A stretch of 64,000 nucleotides of DNA from Sorghum bicolor (taxonomy: Eukaryota > Streptophyta > Magnoliopsida > Poales > Poaceae): positions 8,331,894 to 8,395,893 of the forward strand of contig NC_012873.2 of the NCBI RefSeq assembly GCF_000003195.3, written 5' to 3'. Numbering within the stretch: the stretch's first letter is position 1; every line of letters starts with the position of its first letter. The notes below the pieces were generated by a model, which saw only the letters and a program-made list of their open reading frames with translations, had not been told where the DNA came from and ran no database searches. Made by a program: the position numbers and the translations under genes. This document shows positions 10,733 through 21,909 of this stretch, piece after piece.

Positions 10733-11640
10733 ACAAGATCGACTTAGGGTTAGGAGCAGGTCGATTTAGTCCTGGGTAAGGTCGACGAGAAATGGTTTTC
10801 TTTTTTTATGGAATGGAGTGGTCATGAAGCCACAATGTTGTGCTTCCTTCATGCAAAAAGTGAACTTGGTAAAGGCCAAAATCATGAGATAGACGTGAAA
10901 TGAGTAACGATGAGTTGGCTGATATAAATAAACTTGGTGAAACAAGAGAAACTTTTTGCTCCTGTTGAAGGCTTGAAGTTGTTCCTCCAACTTGATGGTT
11001 GTTGTGAGTTAGATAAGTAGAAACTATGAGTATTTTGGGATGTTGGAGCAAAACATATCAGACTCCCATCTCTATTTCGACATTCATACTTAGATCTTTG
11101 ATGATCTCCACATTCTGCTAACAACGCTGCTACTCTCGAGCATGGTACCATACAATCCTGCACATGTGAGGCAAAGATACGTCCTCGAGGCAATGCCTCG
11201 AGTATGGTACCATACAATCCCCCACATGTGAGGCACCCTTGTTATTGTTTGGGAAGCGCTAGAAGACAAGATAATCTTAGCCATAGCAATTTATGACCTC
11301 TATCTTATTGGCTTCAGTAATGGCACTGAGCATCAGTACAAGTTTAGTGGCGGAACATCAAAGTCATTCTAAGGTTTCTAGGAGCTATCGTCATAAAATT
11401 ATGGAGAATTGATACAGGGAGGTCACGAGAATCTTTGGCAGATTCCTCTAGGGAAAAAGTCGGCCACACATGCCACTAAGCAACTTGCAATGTATATGAC
11501 CTTGAAATCACCTCTACATCCCAACTCCATGATGATTGTAGTGATGATGGGTGAAGGCATGATACTTCCTCCACAAGAGTAGTGAGGAGAGTATGATACT
11601 TCCAACAGAGGCTAGAAACGTGCCACTATGTGTGTTCTAC
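10733..11640 (+). pseudogene. Ribosome-inactivating-protein-like pseudogene, copy A
   Basis: The 5' module (TATAAATA near 10923, then GGGATGTTGGAGCAAAAC before 11058) is shared with six other sites in the window. Downstream, a frame near 11295 reads DLYLIGFSNG followed by a tyrosine, matching the core beta-hairpin of RIPs, rRNA N-glycosidases that depurinate the large-subunit sarcin-ricin loop. Further on come NLWQIPLGKKSA and VVMMGEGM, where the family has its active-site glutamate. The arginine expected just after it is not present. Several stops and frameshifts separate these blocks, so no toxin can be made. A 1.37 kb element also separates this copy from its upstream part at 9265-9341. 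Confidence 0.65.
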
Positions 11641-11886
11641 CAACTCAATGTCTAGTATCGTGAGTTGGACTGGATCCAAAAACTGTATTGTCCGATTTAT
11701 CTTAAACCATGTGTTAATATTAATTCAATATGATTACTCAGTTAGTCCCAATATGTTTCTACATCTCAATATATACATCACTGTTATTGGATAGATTATA
11801 GGAGAAGAATGAATTACTGTGTTTGTGGTTGACAGAAACCATGTGACGAGTGGCGCCAATGGTATGATAGGCCATCACATAGTTAA

Positions 11887-12117
11887 GGCCTTGTTTAATT
11901 CTCAATTTTTTTTCAAGATTTCCCGTCACATTGAATTTTTGGACGCATACATGGAGTGTTAAATATAGATAAAAAATAACTAATTGCACAGTTTGCTTGT
12001 AATTAATGAGACGAATCTTTTGAGGCTAGTTAGTCCATAATTGGACAATAATTATCAACTACAAACAAAAATGCAATAGTAGCCAAAACAAAAAATTTTC
12101 TCCAACTAAACAAGGCC
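11887..12117. mobile_element. Tourist-like MITE of the GGCCTTGTTTA family, copy 1
   Basis: It begins GGCCTTGTTTAATTC and ends CCAACTAAACAAGGCC, with TAA on both sides (11884-11886, 12118-12120). It is 231 bases, noncoding, and carries the internal family motifs GACGCATACATGGAG and GAGACGAATCTTTTGAG. At least nine relatives lie elsewhere in the window. Confidence 0.9.
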
Positions 12118-12735
12118 TAAATAAATGGATGGAATGGCCTAAGTGACACAAGTGCAAGGAAAGTAGTGCAAGAAAAAATAGATAAGGTAAGAAATAATCA
12201 AAAGCTAATGGATGGAAAGAAAAAAAATTAAGAAATATATAAATTAAAGAAACAAAATTAAGAAATATATAAAATAAAGAAAAACCCATTGCAACGAAGA
12301 ATTAATTATGTATGTTTGGGTGATTTAATTAAGACTTTAAGTGGTTCTATCAAAATAATCAACAAAAAAATGTTACATCATCAAAAATTCATCGCGTACC
12401 AATGCAACGTTCACCACTTAGCGGCTCGTGATAAGTATTTTTGCTAGAGCACGCTGCATGAGGGTTGACACATTCTTCTGCGCACAACAAAGGCAAAGCT
12501 ACAAACATGAGAAAAGCAAAGGTCGGCAAATATGTTGTTTCAACATTCATTACATTTGCATTTTCCAAGCCAGGGATCGATCAGCTTTGGCAACAAGAAT
12601 GCAAACAGGCTGTAATGTTGAAGACCGCGGCAGCTTAGACAAATCGAGTTTTCGCTTGATCAAAAGGAAACTGTATTCGGAAATAGCCCTTTCGTCTGAC
12701 TTGTCTTTGTAGTAACATCTCTAAAACATTAATTG
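12118..12735. other. Intergenic sequence with a short A-rich repeat
   Basis: AATTAAGAAATATATAAA is repeated at about 12227 and 12257. Nothing else is recognisable, and no gene is supported. Confidence 0.4.
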
Positions 12736-12963
12736 TTATGAAGGAAACACAACCCTGTCATCTAATGAACAATTTGATGCTGCTACATGCTGGAGCTGAA
12801 AATCTTCAATATATTGTATAAGGTCAGAGCTAGTGCCGGTGCAAGTGGTGGAGGTCGCAAAGGTCCTCTTGTCCTCGCGGAACGAGTTGGGGTTGTCACT
12901 ACGGAAGACGAAGCACTCACGAATCACCCACTGGAGGAGGGCAGCGGCATCGGTTGAGGCCAT
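12736..12963 (-). CDS. Hypothetical 75-residue protein divergent from RIP-like copy B
   Basis: An ATG at 12963 opens a 75-codon frame (MASTDAAALLQWVIRECFVF and onward). It points away from the RIP-like pseudogene, with about 240 bases to that gene's TATA box. The first part of this frame recurs at 9270-9312, upstream of RIP-like copy A, so the pair was duplicated together. No domain is recognised and no intron is obvious. It may be a truncated first exon. Confidence 0.35.
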   Translation of the reverse strand: MASTDAAALLQWVIRECFVFRSDNPNSFREDKRTFATSTTCTGTSSDLIQYIEDFQLQHVAASNCSLDDRVVFPS

Positions 12964-13016
12964 GGATCTATCAAATCTATGGAGCTGCAGGAGGAGGTGG
13001 CTGCGGGCGAATTGGG

Positions 13017-13880
13017 TACAAGATCGACTAGGGTTAGGAGCAGGTTGATTTAGGCCTGTGGTGGAGGTCGACGCGAAATGGTTCTCTTTTCTTATTGAAT
13101 GGTCATGAAGAGGCCGCCACACATGCTGTGCTTTCTTCATGCAAAAAGTGAATTTGGTAAAGACCAAAATCATGAGATGGACATAAAAAAATGCATGACT
13201 AATGGTGATTTGGCTGATATAAATGAACAAAGACTTGATGAAACAAGAGAAACTTTTTGCTCCTGTTGAAGGCCTCCATTTATTTTTCCAACTTCATGGC
13301 TGTAGTGGGTTAGAGACATAGAAACTATGAGTATTTTTGGGATATTGGAGCAAAACATATCAGATTTTGTCTCTATTTCGACATTCCTGATCTCCACATT
13401 AAGCTAATATCACTGCTGCTCACGTTCTTGAGCATGGTACCATAAAATCCCCCCACATGTAAGCTAAAGGTAACCCTGGCCATAGCCAATGATGACCTCT
13501 ATCTTATTGGCTTCAGCAATGGCACTGACCATTGGTACAAGTTTAGTGGCGGATCATAATACTCATTTAATGGTTACCAGGAGACATCGTGCTACCAAAT
13601 TTGAATACAGTTATGGAGAATTGATATAGGGAAGCCACAAGAATCTTTGGCAGGTTCCTTTAGGGAAAAAGTCAGCCATATATGGCACCAAGCAAGTTGC
13701 AATGTACGACCCTAAAATCACCCCTACATCCCAACTCCAAGACGGGCTTGTTCAGTTTGTAGTAATGATGGGTGAAGGTATGTCCTCTGTGGGTGCACTG
13801 AGGAGAGCATGATACTTTCAACAGAGGTTAGAAATGTGCCACTATGTCTAGCAACTCAATGTCAAGTACACTGACTCCAT
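13017..13880 (+). pseudogene. Ribosome-inactivating-protein-like pseudogene, copy B
   Basis: This is a paralogue of copy A from GTACAAGATCGACTAGGGTT onward. The 5' module has a TATA-like GATATAAATG near 13217 and GGGATATTGGAGCAAAAC near 13337. The frame from about 13485 reads IANDDLYLIGFSNG and then HWYKF, a better preserved RIP core than copy A. It continues to NLWQVPLGKKSA and VVMMGEG. Stops and frameshifts interrupt it, the N-terminal domain is not continuous, and the arginine following the active-site glutamate is absent. The family assignment rests on motif order; the catalytic claim is negative. Confidence 0.65.
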
Positions 13881-14099
13881 GTTGAGTCCAATATGACCAC
13901 GTGCAATAATACAATCCCTCAACCAGGAATAAATTCTTTTCTTCTTCGTGCTTTGGCTATTGTACTAAACACTGTTCATTGATTTCCACTTCCTGCACAT
14001 TCATTTTACTTCTCATCCATTTTTTACTTACCACTCATTCAACTTTATTGCTTGGTACTATTTAGCTTTCGCGTCTACAATTCACGGGCAAGATCCGAC

Positions 14100-14560
14100 A
14101 TAGCATAGCGTGCCTGGTCACCACCGATCTAGTCATAAACTCAGTTTCAAGTACTTTGGACCCTATTTGATTCTTCAGAAGATTGGTAATGTGGCTTACA
14201 AGCTTCAACTCCCAGCTTCTAGTCACATACACCCTCTTCTACATGTTTCTCAGTTGAAGAAAGCTCTACTTGGTCATATCACCATATCAGCTGATGATGA
14301 TCTTCACTTACTACATCTGCTGGACACCTTACCTCCCCCCCACTCAGGTATTAGCTAACCGTTTGCATTTGATTGGTCACCGTGTTGTTCCATCTGTTTT
14401 GGTGCAGCGAGAGTCTTGTCTATCTCATTGGGTGGTTTGGGAAGTGGCTGCTTCAGTCCCTGATCTGCTCCTTCATCAGCACTCATCAGCCTCGACAACA
14501 CCACAAAGTCACGGTGCATCTTAAGGGGGAGGGAATATCACAACTGGGCCATCATGTTGT
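14100..14560 (+). mobile_element. Ty3/gypsy retrotransposon 3' fragment: integrase C-terminus, chromodomain region and polypurine tract
   Basis: The frame from 14110 reads [20 protein letters not shown] and [17 protein letters not shown], the standard C-terminal end of chromovirus integrases. A shifted frame follows with RESCLSHWVVWE, resembling the start of a chromodomain. AAGGGGGAGGGAA at about 14522-14534 is a good polypurine tract, so sequence after it should be the start of a 3' LTR. Everything upstream is missing. An insertion deletion or recombination event has left only this end. Confidence 0.75.
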
Positions 14561-15133
14561 GCTTTGCTCATGAGCTGCACTAGCTAGAATTGGCCCATAA
14601 GTCGGTATGTTGCCGTAGCGGTGTATTCGTTGGGCCTTAGCCCATTTTGTTTTTGTAAACACTGTTAAAGGATTCGCTGTGTGGGTGGTTGGGAGGTCAG
14701 TGAATGAACAATTAAACCCTAAATCCTTCTCATGTGTGTTCTTCTTCTTAGGAGACGGCGCAACAGCACTCCATGCCACGCGTGTACGCCGGTGGTTATC
14801 CGATTCCCCTTGCAAGCTCGTGACATTCAGGTCCATGACACCTATAGTCACATGTGATTTAGCGTAGGATGCTATCTTTTTTTATTAACTTTTATGAATA
14901 TTTTACTGAATATTTCAATCCCTAAACCATGTCAATCAAATGAAAAAAGTTTCAACTACATATTTAGAGTCATCAACTGCTACAACTTTGATATAGGACA
15001 TCACTCTGCTGCATTCGTTTGACTCTTTTGAAGTTTGAATCTTAAAACCAGATATTTTAGAAATAAATATTAGGGACTATAAATGATTTTAAGTTAAAAA
15101 AACTTGTCAGCTACAAGTTGTAGATTGTGCTAG

Positions 15134-17553
15134 TGAAGGGTCGAGATGGCGGACTAGAGGGGGGGTGAATAGTCCTTTCTAAAACTTATCGCGTCGGCTA
15201 ACCGAAATAAGTGCGGAATTAAAACTATCGGTCTAGCCAAAACTACACCCCTCTAACTAAGTTCTCTAGCGCCTTGAAAAGATCCTAAACAAGCAAACAA
15301 GGTGCTACCTTAGCAAGAGCTCACCTAACCAATTCTAGGAGCAAGGTCACACAAACCTATGCAACTAGTACTTTGCAAATCGGGGAGCTCCTACACAACT
15401 AGTAAGCAAAAGCACAAAGCTCCTAAGCTCACTAGCAATGCTCAATAACAAGGCAACCAATGCCAAATTAGAGAGCGCAAATTACTTAGCTACACAAACT
15501 AAGCAATGTGACTAACAAGGTTACACAAACCAAATTAGTCACGCAAGGGGAACTACTTCTAGCTACACAAGCAAGAAGGTAACTAGCAAGCTACACAAGC
15601 TAACTAATTACAAGAGCAACTACACAAGCATAAGTATATGAATGTAAGAACAAGCTTGTGTTAGGGACTTGCAAACCAACGGAAAGAACAATGTTGACAC
15701 GATGATTTTCTCTCGAGGTTTAGTTGGTTGCCACCAAGCTACGTCCCCGTTGAGACAAGCTCCAAGGTTGCCGCCGGTCCTCTTGCTAGTGGTGACCCGC
15801 AAGTCACACTCTCCCACGTGGAGTGCTTACCACAAGCTCTAGCACTTGACTCGGCCGGACCATTTGTCGTTCTTGACGTCTCGCTCAACTAGAGTTGCTC
15901 TTCGCGATCCCCGCGGGGTGAGCACCGTACCCCTCACAATCTCTTCTCCGGAGCACCGCACAATCTCCTTGCGTGCTTCGACGGAGTCACAAGCCACCAA
16001 GCCGTCTAGGAGGTGGCAACCTCCAAGAGTAACAAGCACCACCGGCTTGCAACACGAACACCTAGTGCCACTCGATGCAATCTCTCAATGCAACGCACTA
16101 GAATCGCTCACTCACACAATCGGATGATCACTATCAAGCATATGTGAGTTAGAGGCTTTACTAGCACTCCCCAAGCATGGACACTAAGTCCCAAGGGTGC
16201 TCAGCACCAGCCAAGGCTGGCCACAACTTCTATTTATAGCCCCAAGGGCTAAACTAGCTGTTACCCCTTCACTGGGCAAAACACGTGGGCACCGGACGCT
16301 CACAGGGAGCCACCGGACGCTCAACACCCAGCGTCCGGTGCTCAGCTGACCGCCACGTGTCACTAGCCGTTTGGACTCGACCGTTGCCGCCAACGGCTAC
16401 CACGCGCTCGCGCCAGACACAGCACCACCGGACGCTCAACTAGTCCACACCGGACGTGTCCGGTGCACACCGGACCCGTGCGCAGAGAGCTCCGCAAACT
16501 CGCAGGGTCACCGGACGCAAGCCACCAGACGCACCCTGAGCGTCCGGTGCTCACCGGACTCGTGCGCAGAGAGGGTCGCCAAGACGCCCGCACACCGGAC
16601 GCTGAGCACCGGACTCACTCCGGTGCGTCCGGTGCACTCTGCTACACCCGACAGCACACCGGACGCTAAAGGCCATCGTCCGGTGCCTCCGCGCAGAGCG
16701 TCCGATGAGTGTTTCTTAGTGAGAAACACTCCCGTGACTTCTCCAAATTTCCCACCAGCGCAATAGAAAATATGCACTTAATTTTCTCAAAAGCGCCGAA
16801 TCACAACATTTTCCCAAAGCAGTTAGCCTCTCTCAATCCTAGGAACTCCACCTCCTTTGGAAAAGTGCTAACCCCAACAAGTGTCCACTACCAAAGTGCA
16901 AGTGTGTTAGCATTTTCACAAACATTTTCCCAAAGCAGTTAGCCTCTCAAACTTGCCATGCCACTCGATCCTAACACGTATGCAAAGTTAGATCGCTCAA
17001 GTGGCACTAGATGACCGATATGCAAACAAGTTTGCCCCTCTTGATAGTACGGCCATCTATCCTAAATCCGGTCATAAACTTCTCTACACACCTATGACCG
17101 GTGAAATGGAAAAGCCCTAGGTTATACCTTTGCCTTGCGCTTTCCATTCCATCTCCTCCAATGTTAATGCAACACATGCACCAACCAATCACCAAATGAT
17201 ATGATCCACTTCATATCATCACGTGACCGTATTAGTTCATCGATCTTGACCTCACTTGATCTTCATCGTTGCCTCGGTCCATCGGCGCCAAGTCTTGCTC
17301 AAGCTTCACCGTCACACGCGGTCCCTCGCTTCAAAGCCTCTGACTTGCCCTTCACTCTTGCAACCGGTCCATCAAGCCAAGCCTCATCTTGATCTTCTCC
17401 ACTTTGGTCACATGACTCCATGTCATGTCTCATATGCAATGAGCTCCTCCATCATATCATCACCTGTGGACTAATCTCCTGTGTATCTCACATAAACACT
17501 ATTAGTCCACCTAAGTTGTCACTCAATTACCAAAACCAAACAAGGACCTTTCA
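15134..17553. mobile_element. Solo-LTR-like element, 2.42 kb, TSD GCTAG
   Basis: It starts TGAAGGGTCGAGATGGCGG and ends AACAAGGACCTTTCA, giving an imperfect 10-base terminal inverted repeat with TG...CA. GCTAG lies on both sides (15129-15133 and 17554-17558). The five-base duplication points to integrase and hence to an LTR, and there is no gag or pol. The left part is rich in CTAGC, ACACAAGC and CAAGC-type repeats, and the middle holds the CACCGGACG cluster. A non-autonomous TIR element is the alternative reading. Confidence 0.65.
16290..16705. repeat. Cluster of CACCGGACG / CGTCCGGTG motifs
   Basis: More than ten copies of CACCGGACG or its reverse complement occur within about 415 bases, in both orientations, with irregular spacing. 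They are CpG-dense and capable of forming many alternative hairpins. Open frames across them on both strands are by-products of the repeat rather than genes. Confidence 0.85.
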
Positions 17554-17559
17554 GCTAGC

Positions 17560-18058
17560 ACTACAACTTTTTTACACCATGTGAGCATCTGAGGTTCCAA
17601 GGTGATTTGAAAAATTCTAAATTTTAACTTTCAAAATTGAGAATGTAAAATAATATTTAGAACTCTAAATAATTTCAAATAGAAAACTGATAAACTAGAA
17701 ATTATTAGGTAGAGAACATAGGCTGTCCAAAAATAGAGAGCAAATGAGGTGAGATGGAGAGCTAAAAACTTGGAGAGTGATTTACAGAGTTTGTTAGAAA
17801 TGATTTTCCTTTAAAAATATCTAAATTACCTTTAGAAAATGATTTGGCTAATCTCTTAGAGATGCTTTAATAGAGGTAGAGGTGGACACTTGCCCCGAGC
17901 TTTTAGAGGCCTTACACCAAAATACCCATATCTGTTAATCAAATGGCCTATATTTTCTAAGGTCCTTTTTAATAGTACTTGTGGAATGCACGACTACCCC
18001 TTTTTTAAGGTCCCACCTGTGAGTGGTGACTCTTTGGAACACTCATGTAACATACTAT
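17560..18058. other. Intergenic sequence
   Basis: AT-rich sequence. The stretch 17700-17880 resembles a degenerate MITE (ends with AGAGATGCTTTAATAGAGG) but matching ends were not found. Confidence 0.3.
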
Positions 18059-18910
18059 GTGCCCATTTGGTAGAGCTCTAGCTCCCACGAAAACAGCTCT
18101 AATTGTGGCTTCTCTAATGAAATGACCTTTTGAACTTCAACTTCACTAGTTAGAAAATTGTTTGGTAAAATAATTTTTCCTAGCTGTTGAATGAGTGAAA
18201 TATGCACAATACCTTTTTATTTTTTTTCCTTTCTTCTTCTTCTCTCTCCACCTTATCTGCTCGCCCATTTCTCTACCACACGCATCATCTTCAACCTCCA
18301 CCATACCACACACTCCCTCCTCGCCAACCTCATCCACAGTGCGCTGCCAATCCTGGGCCTTGCTGGCCTCCTATGCCTTGATGCCTTCACATTCCTTCTG
18401 ACACCGATGCACTCATGTTGGAATGTTGGATGGAAGAAAGCGAGAGATCACAACTCGTCCAAGTCCATGCCATCCTGGTCGCTCGAGGATGACCGCTTGG
18501 TGGGGGCCATCTCCTCCAATGGGGGTGCTGCTGCGCCGTCTTTGGTATCCTCTCTGGTGCATTTGGCGGTGGCTCGGGAAGTGGCCTCACTGGGTGGACT
18601 CACTCAACAGGCTGATGATGGCACCCTGGGGCACTTCTACAATGAGATATAGCAGCATTCGTCTTGACCACTGTACATGTTTTCATTCTTCATTCGCACC
18701 AAGGGGAAGGAAGAAGCCATGGACCCATGCCATGGGCATCCATGCGTGTCTCGCCATGGTGCTGGTTGAAGCTGTTTTTTTACTCAACCATTCGAGCATG
18801 TTTAATTTTGTGGGGCTTCACATGTGGAGCTAGTGGAGCTGCTGTTGTTTAGCTACGAACACATTAAAACAGCTTTAGGAGCGGATGAAGAAGTTTCACC
18901 AAATAGGCAC
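18059..18910. mobile_element. TIR element carrying a GC-rich gene fragment
   Basis: The left end GTGCCCATTTGGTAGAGC is matched in inverse orientation by the right end, whose reverse complement is GTGCCTATTTGGTGAAAC. TAT lies on both sides. The AT-rich ends frame a GC-rich centre (18300-18660) that differs in composition and is open on both strands, which suggests a captured host exon. No domain is recognised in the captured part. A related TIR copy (GCTATTTGGTGGAGCTTC) starts just outside at 18929. Confidence 0.5.
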
Positions 18911-18982
18911 TATATTGTACTATATATGCTATTTGGTGGAGCTTCTCCACCCGCTCCTAAAGTTGTTTATATGAGCGTACCT

Positions 18983-19269
18983 AGCATTTCCAAGAGTTCC
19001 CCTATCCATCCCTTTAGAGCAAAAACTAAGGTTTATGATAAAAGTCATCCTCCAACAATTTTCTTATTTAACGTTCTTAGTGGTATCCTAAATTATCTTC
19101 TCTCTCTCCCTCTCAAATCTGAGATGTCATGTAGTTCACCCTTTATATTAATTATTTGAGATAGGGTATCTGTTGTAGAAGAGAAAATTTAGAGAATATT
19201 TTTTATTAGAATATATACCATATATGAGGATTACAGAAATTAAGTTTAGGTTAGCTCTTGGAGATGCTC
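18983..19269. mobile_element. MITE with AGCATTTCCAAGAG ends
   Basis: AGCATTTCCAAGAGTTCC at the left is mirrored by TTAGCTCTTGGAGATGCT at the right. The interior is noncoding. The target duplication is not clear, so the family is left open (Tourist or Mutator type). Confidence 0.5.
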
Positions 19270-19369
19270 TTAAACACTTGAGAAGGGATTCCAGCTTTTC
19301 TTTTTCCACCCATAAAGACTTTGCCTTTTACTTCTGCTTGCACTCATCTCCGACTCCAAGCTTGGGTCT

Positions 19370-20283
19370 TCTCTCTAGAGGGCGGAGGCAGAGGCTCTCG
19401 CTACATGCATGTTGGCGTGACCAGTTTTTTTTTCTACTAATGGTTTAGAAAACTACTGCCACAACTTGGTAGCACAACATATCTCTCTTTTTCGTTTCTC
19501 CACCTTTTTGTTTTTTTATGCGAACTTATGCATCCATGGACCATGGTATGGGTTTGGGCCCAACCAAATGGGCCTAAGAGAAATGGGTCGGTGGGCCACT
19601 GGGCACTGGCTAATTAAGGTCTGATGAATATGCTTTTGATCATGCTGCCATCTGGATCATGGGAATTTTCTGCTCACTCGATCACTCATATTCTGCTTAT
19701 GCGTGACACTTACACTGTGGACGCAAGTAACAGCCACTCCGGCGGTAAACCATCGAGGACACCATCACACTTGTTGGGCTTCCTTGGCACACAGGTTATA
19801 TATATCTAGTAAAGTAGAAATCATGAGAAAGATGTGAAAGAACGGTAAAACATGGCTCAAGGGCAAATTCTTGATGATATGGCTCATATATAATAAACAA
19901 AAGAATTGGTAAAGCTATAGAGAATGGTCTTCTAGCTCATCACTACGTGCATCGGTTGTATAATGAGTTGCCCGACCAAAATATGCTCAAGTCGTGGGAC
20001 ATTGGAGCAAAACAAACAAATCCCGTAGTGTCATGTCAACCGTCAGTAGCCGGCTTGTCGAGTACTACCAGAGCTTCTCCTTCGTGCAGAGGGGCAATGA
20101 TGGCGTGCTCATCATCCGCACCAGTTACCTCTAGAGCTTCTCGTCCATGTGGAGAGGCAAAGATGGCACACTTGTTGTACAACCTTGAGAAGAAGATTGA
20201 CCATGAACTTGGGAGGGAGCACAGGCAAGGTGTAATGCTGCCTCCGCAACCACACCCCACACCAGCACCAGACGCCAAATGAC
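19370..20283 (+). pseudogene. RIP-family locus, copy C (degenerate)
   Basis: From 19370 the sequence follows the same order as 24960 and 48340: GGGTTTGGGCC, GAAATGGGTCGGTG, CATCACACTTGTTGGGCTTC, GAAATCATGAGAAAGATGTG, GGCTCATATATAATAAAC (TATA region near 19886) and GGGACATTGGAGCAAAAC. An ATG at 20036 opens a short frame (MSTVSSRLVEYYQSFSF) that stops after about 33 codons. The unit beginning AGAGCTTCTC is then repeated. Equivalence to the RIP-like loci rests on the shared 5' module and on copy D. Confidence 0.5.
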
Positions 20284-20430
20284 GAGCATGATGCGACTTA
20301 CACGCATGAGTCTACACGAAGATGACCTCTTCCTTGTAAAGTGAAGGCAACCATGAGGACTTCAATGTTGTTACACCTATGTAACCAAAGTAGATAAGAT
20401 CAGACTCGAGTATTAGGGTAGGGCCACGAC

Positions 20431-20526
20431 TAGCCCTAGACGTGACCCAAAATACTTTTTATTGTATGTGTAAATTTCTAGCCCTAGACGTGACCCAAAA
20501 TACTTTTTATTCTATGTATAAATTTC
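20431..20526. repeat. Tandem duplication, period 48
   Basis: TAGCCCTAGACGTGACCCAA starts at 20431 and again at 20479. The two 48-base units differ at only a few positions, so the duplication is fairly recent. Confidence 0.9.
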
Positions 20527-20883
20527 TGACCCAGTTTAATATGGCTCTAGGCGTTGCGACAAACTAAACCGGCCCAAGCACAGAAACGGGAGAAATCCTG
20601 AGCATCGACTCCGCGAGTTCGCCAACGCTATTGCAATCCCCCATTCCACGTGATTGCGCCGCAATCTCATCTTGACCGCTCCTCGTCTCCAACAGTGCTC
20701 GTCAACCAAGCTCAATCAGATAGCAGTCGTTAGCCAACAACTCCGACTGTTCGCTATCGCTAGAGTCTGTCCACCGTTGGCCAGGGATGCAGGAGCCTGT
20801 TTGTGCATGGCTAGTGCACAGCCGTAGGAGCGCGAGTGCGGGCTACTCATCGTCTGGTCTAAGTTCTGAGCCGTAAATTATAT

Positions 20884-21230
20884 GGGAACATATCGAAACC
20901 ACAATTTTTATAAAAACCCGTGCAAATTATGGCAAAAAAGTTGTTTAAATTCACCAAAAAAATCACACATATAGATGATATGATTATACACAATTTTATA
21001 AAATATCTTGTCAATTTGAATTTGTTTGTGAGATATAAAATAACAAATTTCAAGCCAGAAAATTATCCATAGGATCCGTTAGAAATTTGTTATTTTTATA
21101 TCTCACAAACAAATTTGAGTTTGGACAAGATATTTTTATATCATCTACATGTGTGATTTTCCTAGTGAATTTAGATGACTTTTTGTCGTTGTTTGCATGA
21201 GTTTTCATGAAGGTTGTGGTTTCCACCCGT
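20884..21230. mobile_element. Foldback element
   Basis: An arm of about 165 bases (20884-21055) recurs inverted at about 21085-21230. Shared blocks include GTTTGTGAGATATAAA, TAACAAATTTC, ATCACACATRTAGATGATAT and AACCACAA. The arms nearly meet, so the sequence folds into one long hairpin. No coding capacity or clear target duplication was seen. It could be a Mutator-type foldback or a local inversion. Confidence 0.65.
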
Positions 21231-21232
21231 TC

Positions 21233-21355
21233 CCTTCTTATATTCCTCTTCTCTCCCAATCTAAAACTTGCATGAATGATTACTTGATTAGTTTCCTTCT
21301 TATGTTCCTCTTCTCTCCCAATCTAAAACTTGCATGAATGATTAATTGATTAGTC
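21233..21355. repeat. Tandem duplication, period 62
   Basis: CCTTCTTATATTCCTCTTCT starts at 21233 and is repeated with few changes from 21295. It abuts the right arm of the foldback. Confidence 0.9.
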
Positions 21356-21662
21356 AAATTTTATAGAGCCGCACAATAAAAAGGATATAAGATATCAAAT
21401 CCTTTTTTCCTCTCTCACTCCTACGCCAACACGTCATTAGTTAAGTATTTTTTTTAATTAATTTTATATTTCCACCAATTATGTTATGGAAGCATGAAAT
21501 AGAGATGTATCATCTAAATTTATGTAACTTATGCATTTATGAGCTAGTTTTGTTATCTATTAATATTAAATCACGTACAAGCGGTATTTTGACATGCAGT
21601 AGTATATATCTATAGTGGCCCTAGGCATGAAAACAGTCAAGCTCTGCCAGGATAGCTAGCTC

Positions 21663-21856
21663 GAGAATACTCGATTTTGACAATCCGACGAATGCTTGAG
21701 ACCTCGCCACTAACGCCCAACGACTCGGTTCAGGTTCATAGTTCGAGTTTGCTGTAGCTTGAGAATACTCGATTTGGACACTCTGACAAATGCTTTGAGA
21801 GCTCGCCACTAACGCCCAATGACTCGGTTCAGGTTCTGAGTTTGAGTTTGCTGTTC
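21663..21856. repeat. Tandem duplication, period 98
   Basis: GAGAATACTCGATTTTGACA at 21663 recurs at 21761, with both units ending in GACTCGGTTCAGGTTC and GAGTTTGCTGT. Identity is high by eye. Confidence 0.9.
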
Positions 21857-21909
21857 TTCTTCGAAAGCAAGTCATTACATAGGAGCCGACTGGCATCCTT
21901 GCTCGTTAC

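Noticed and set aside
16371..16766. 131-codon plus-strand frame and overlapping minus-strand frames
   Set aside because: They are produced by the CACCGGACG repeats, which contain no stops; the peptides are low-complexity repeats.
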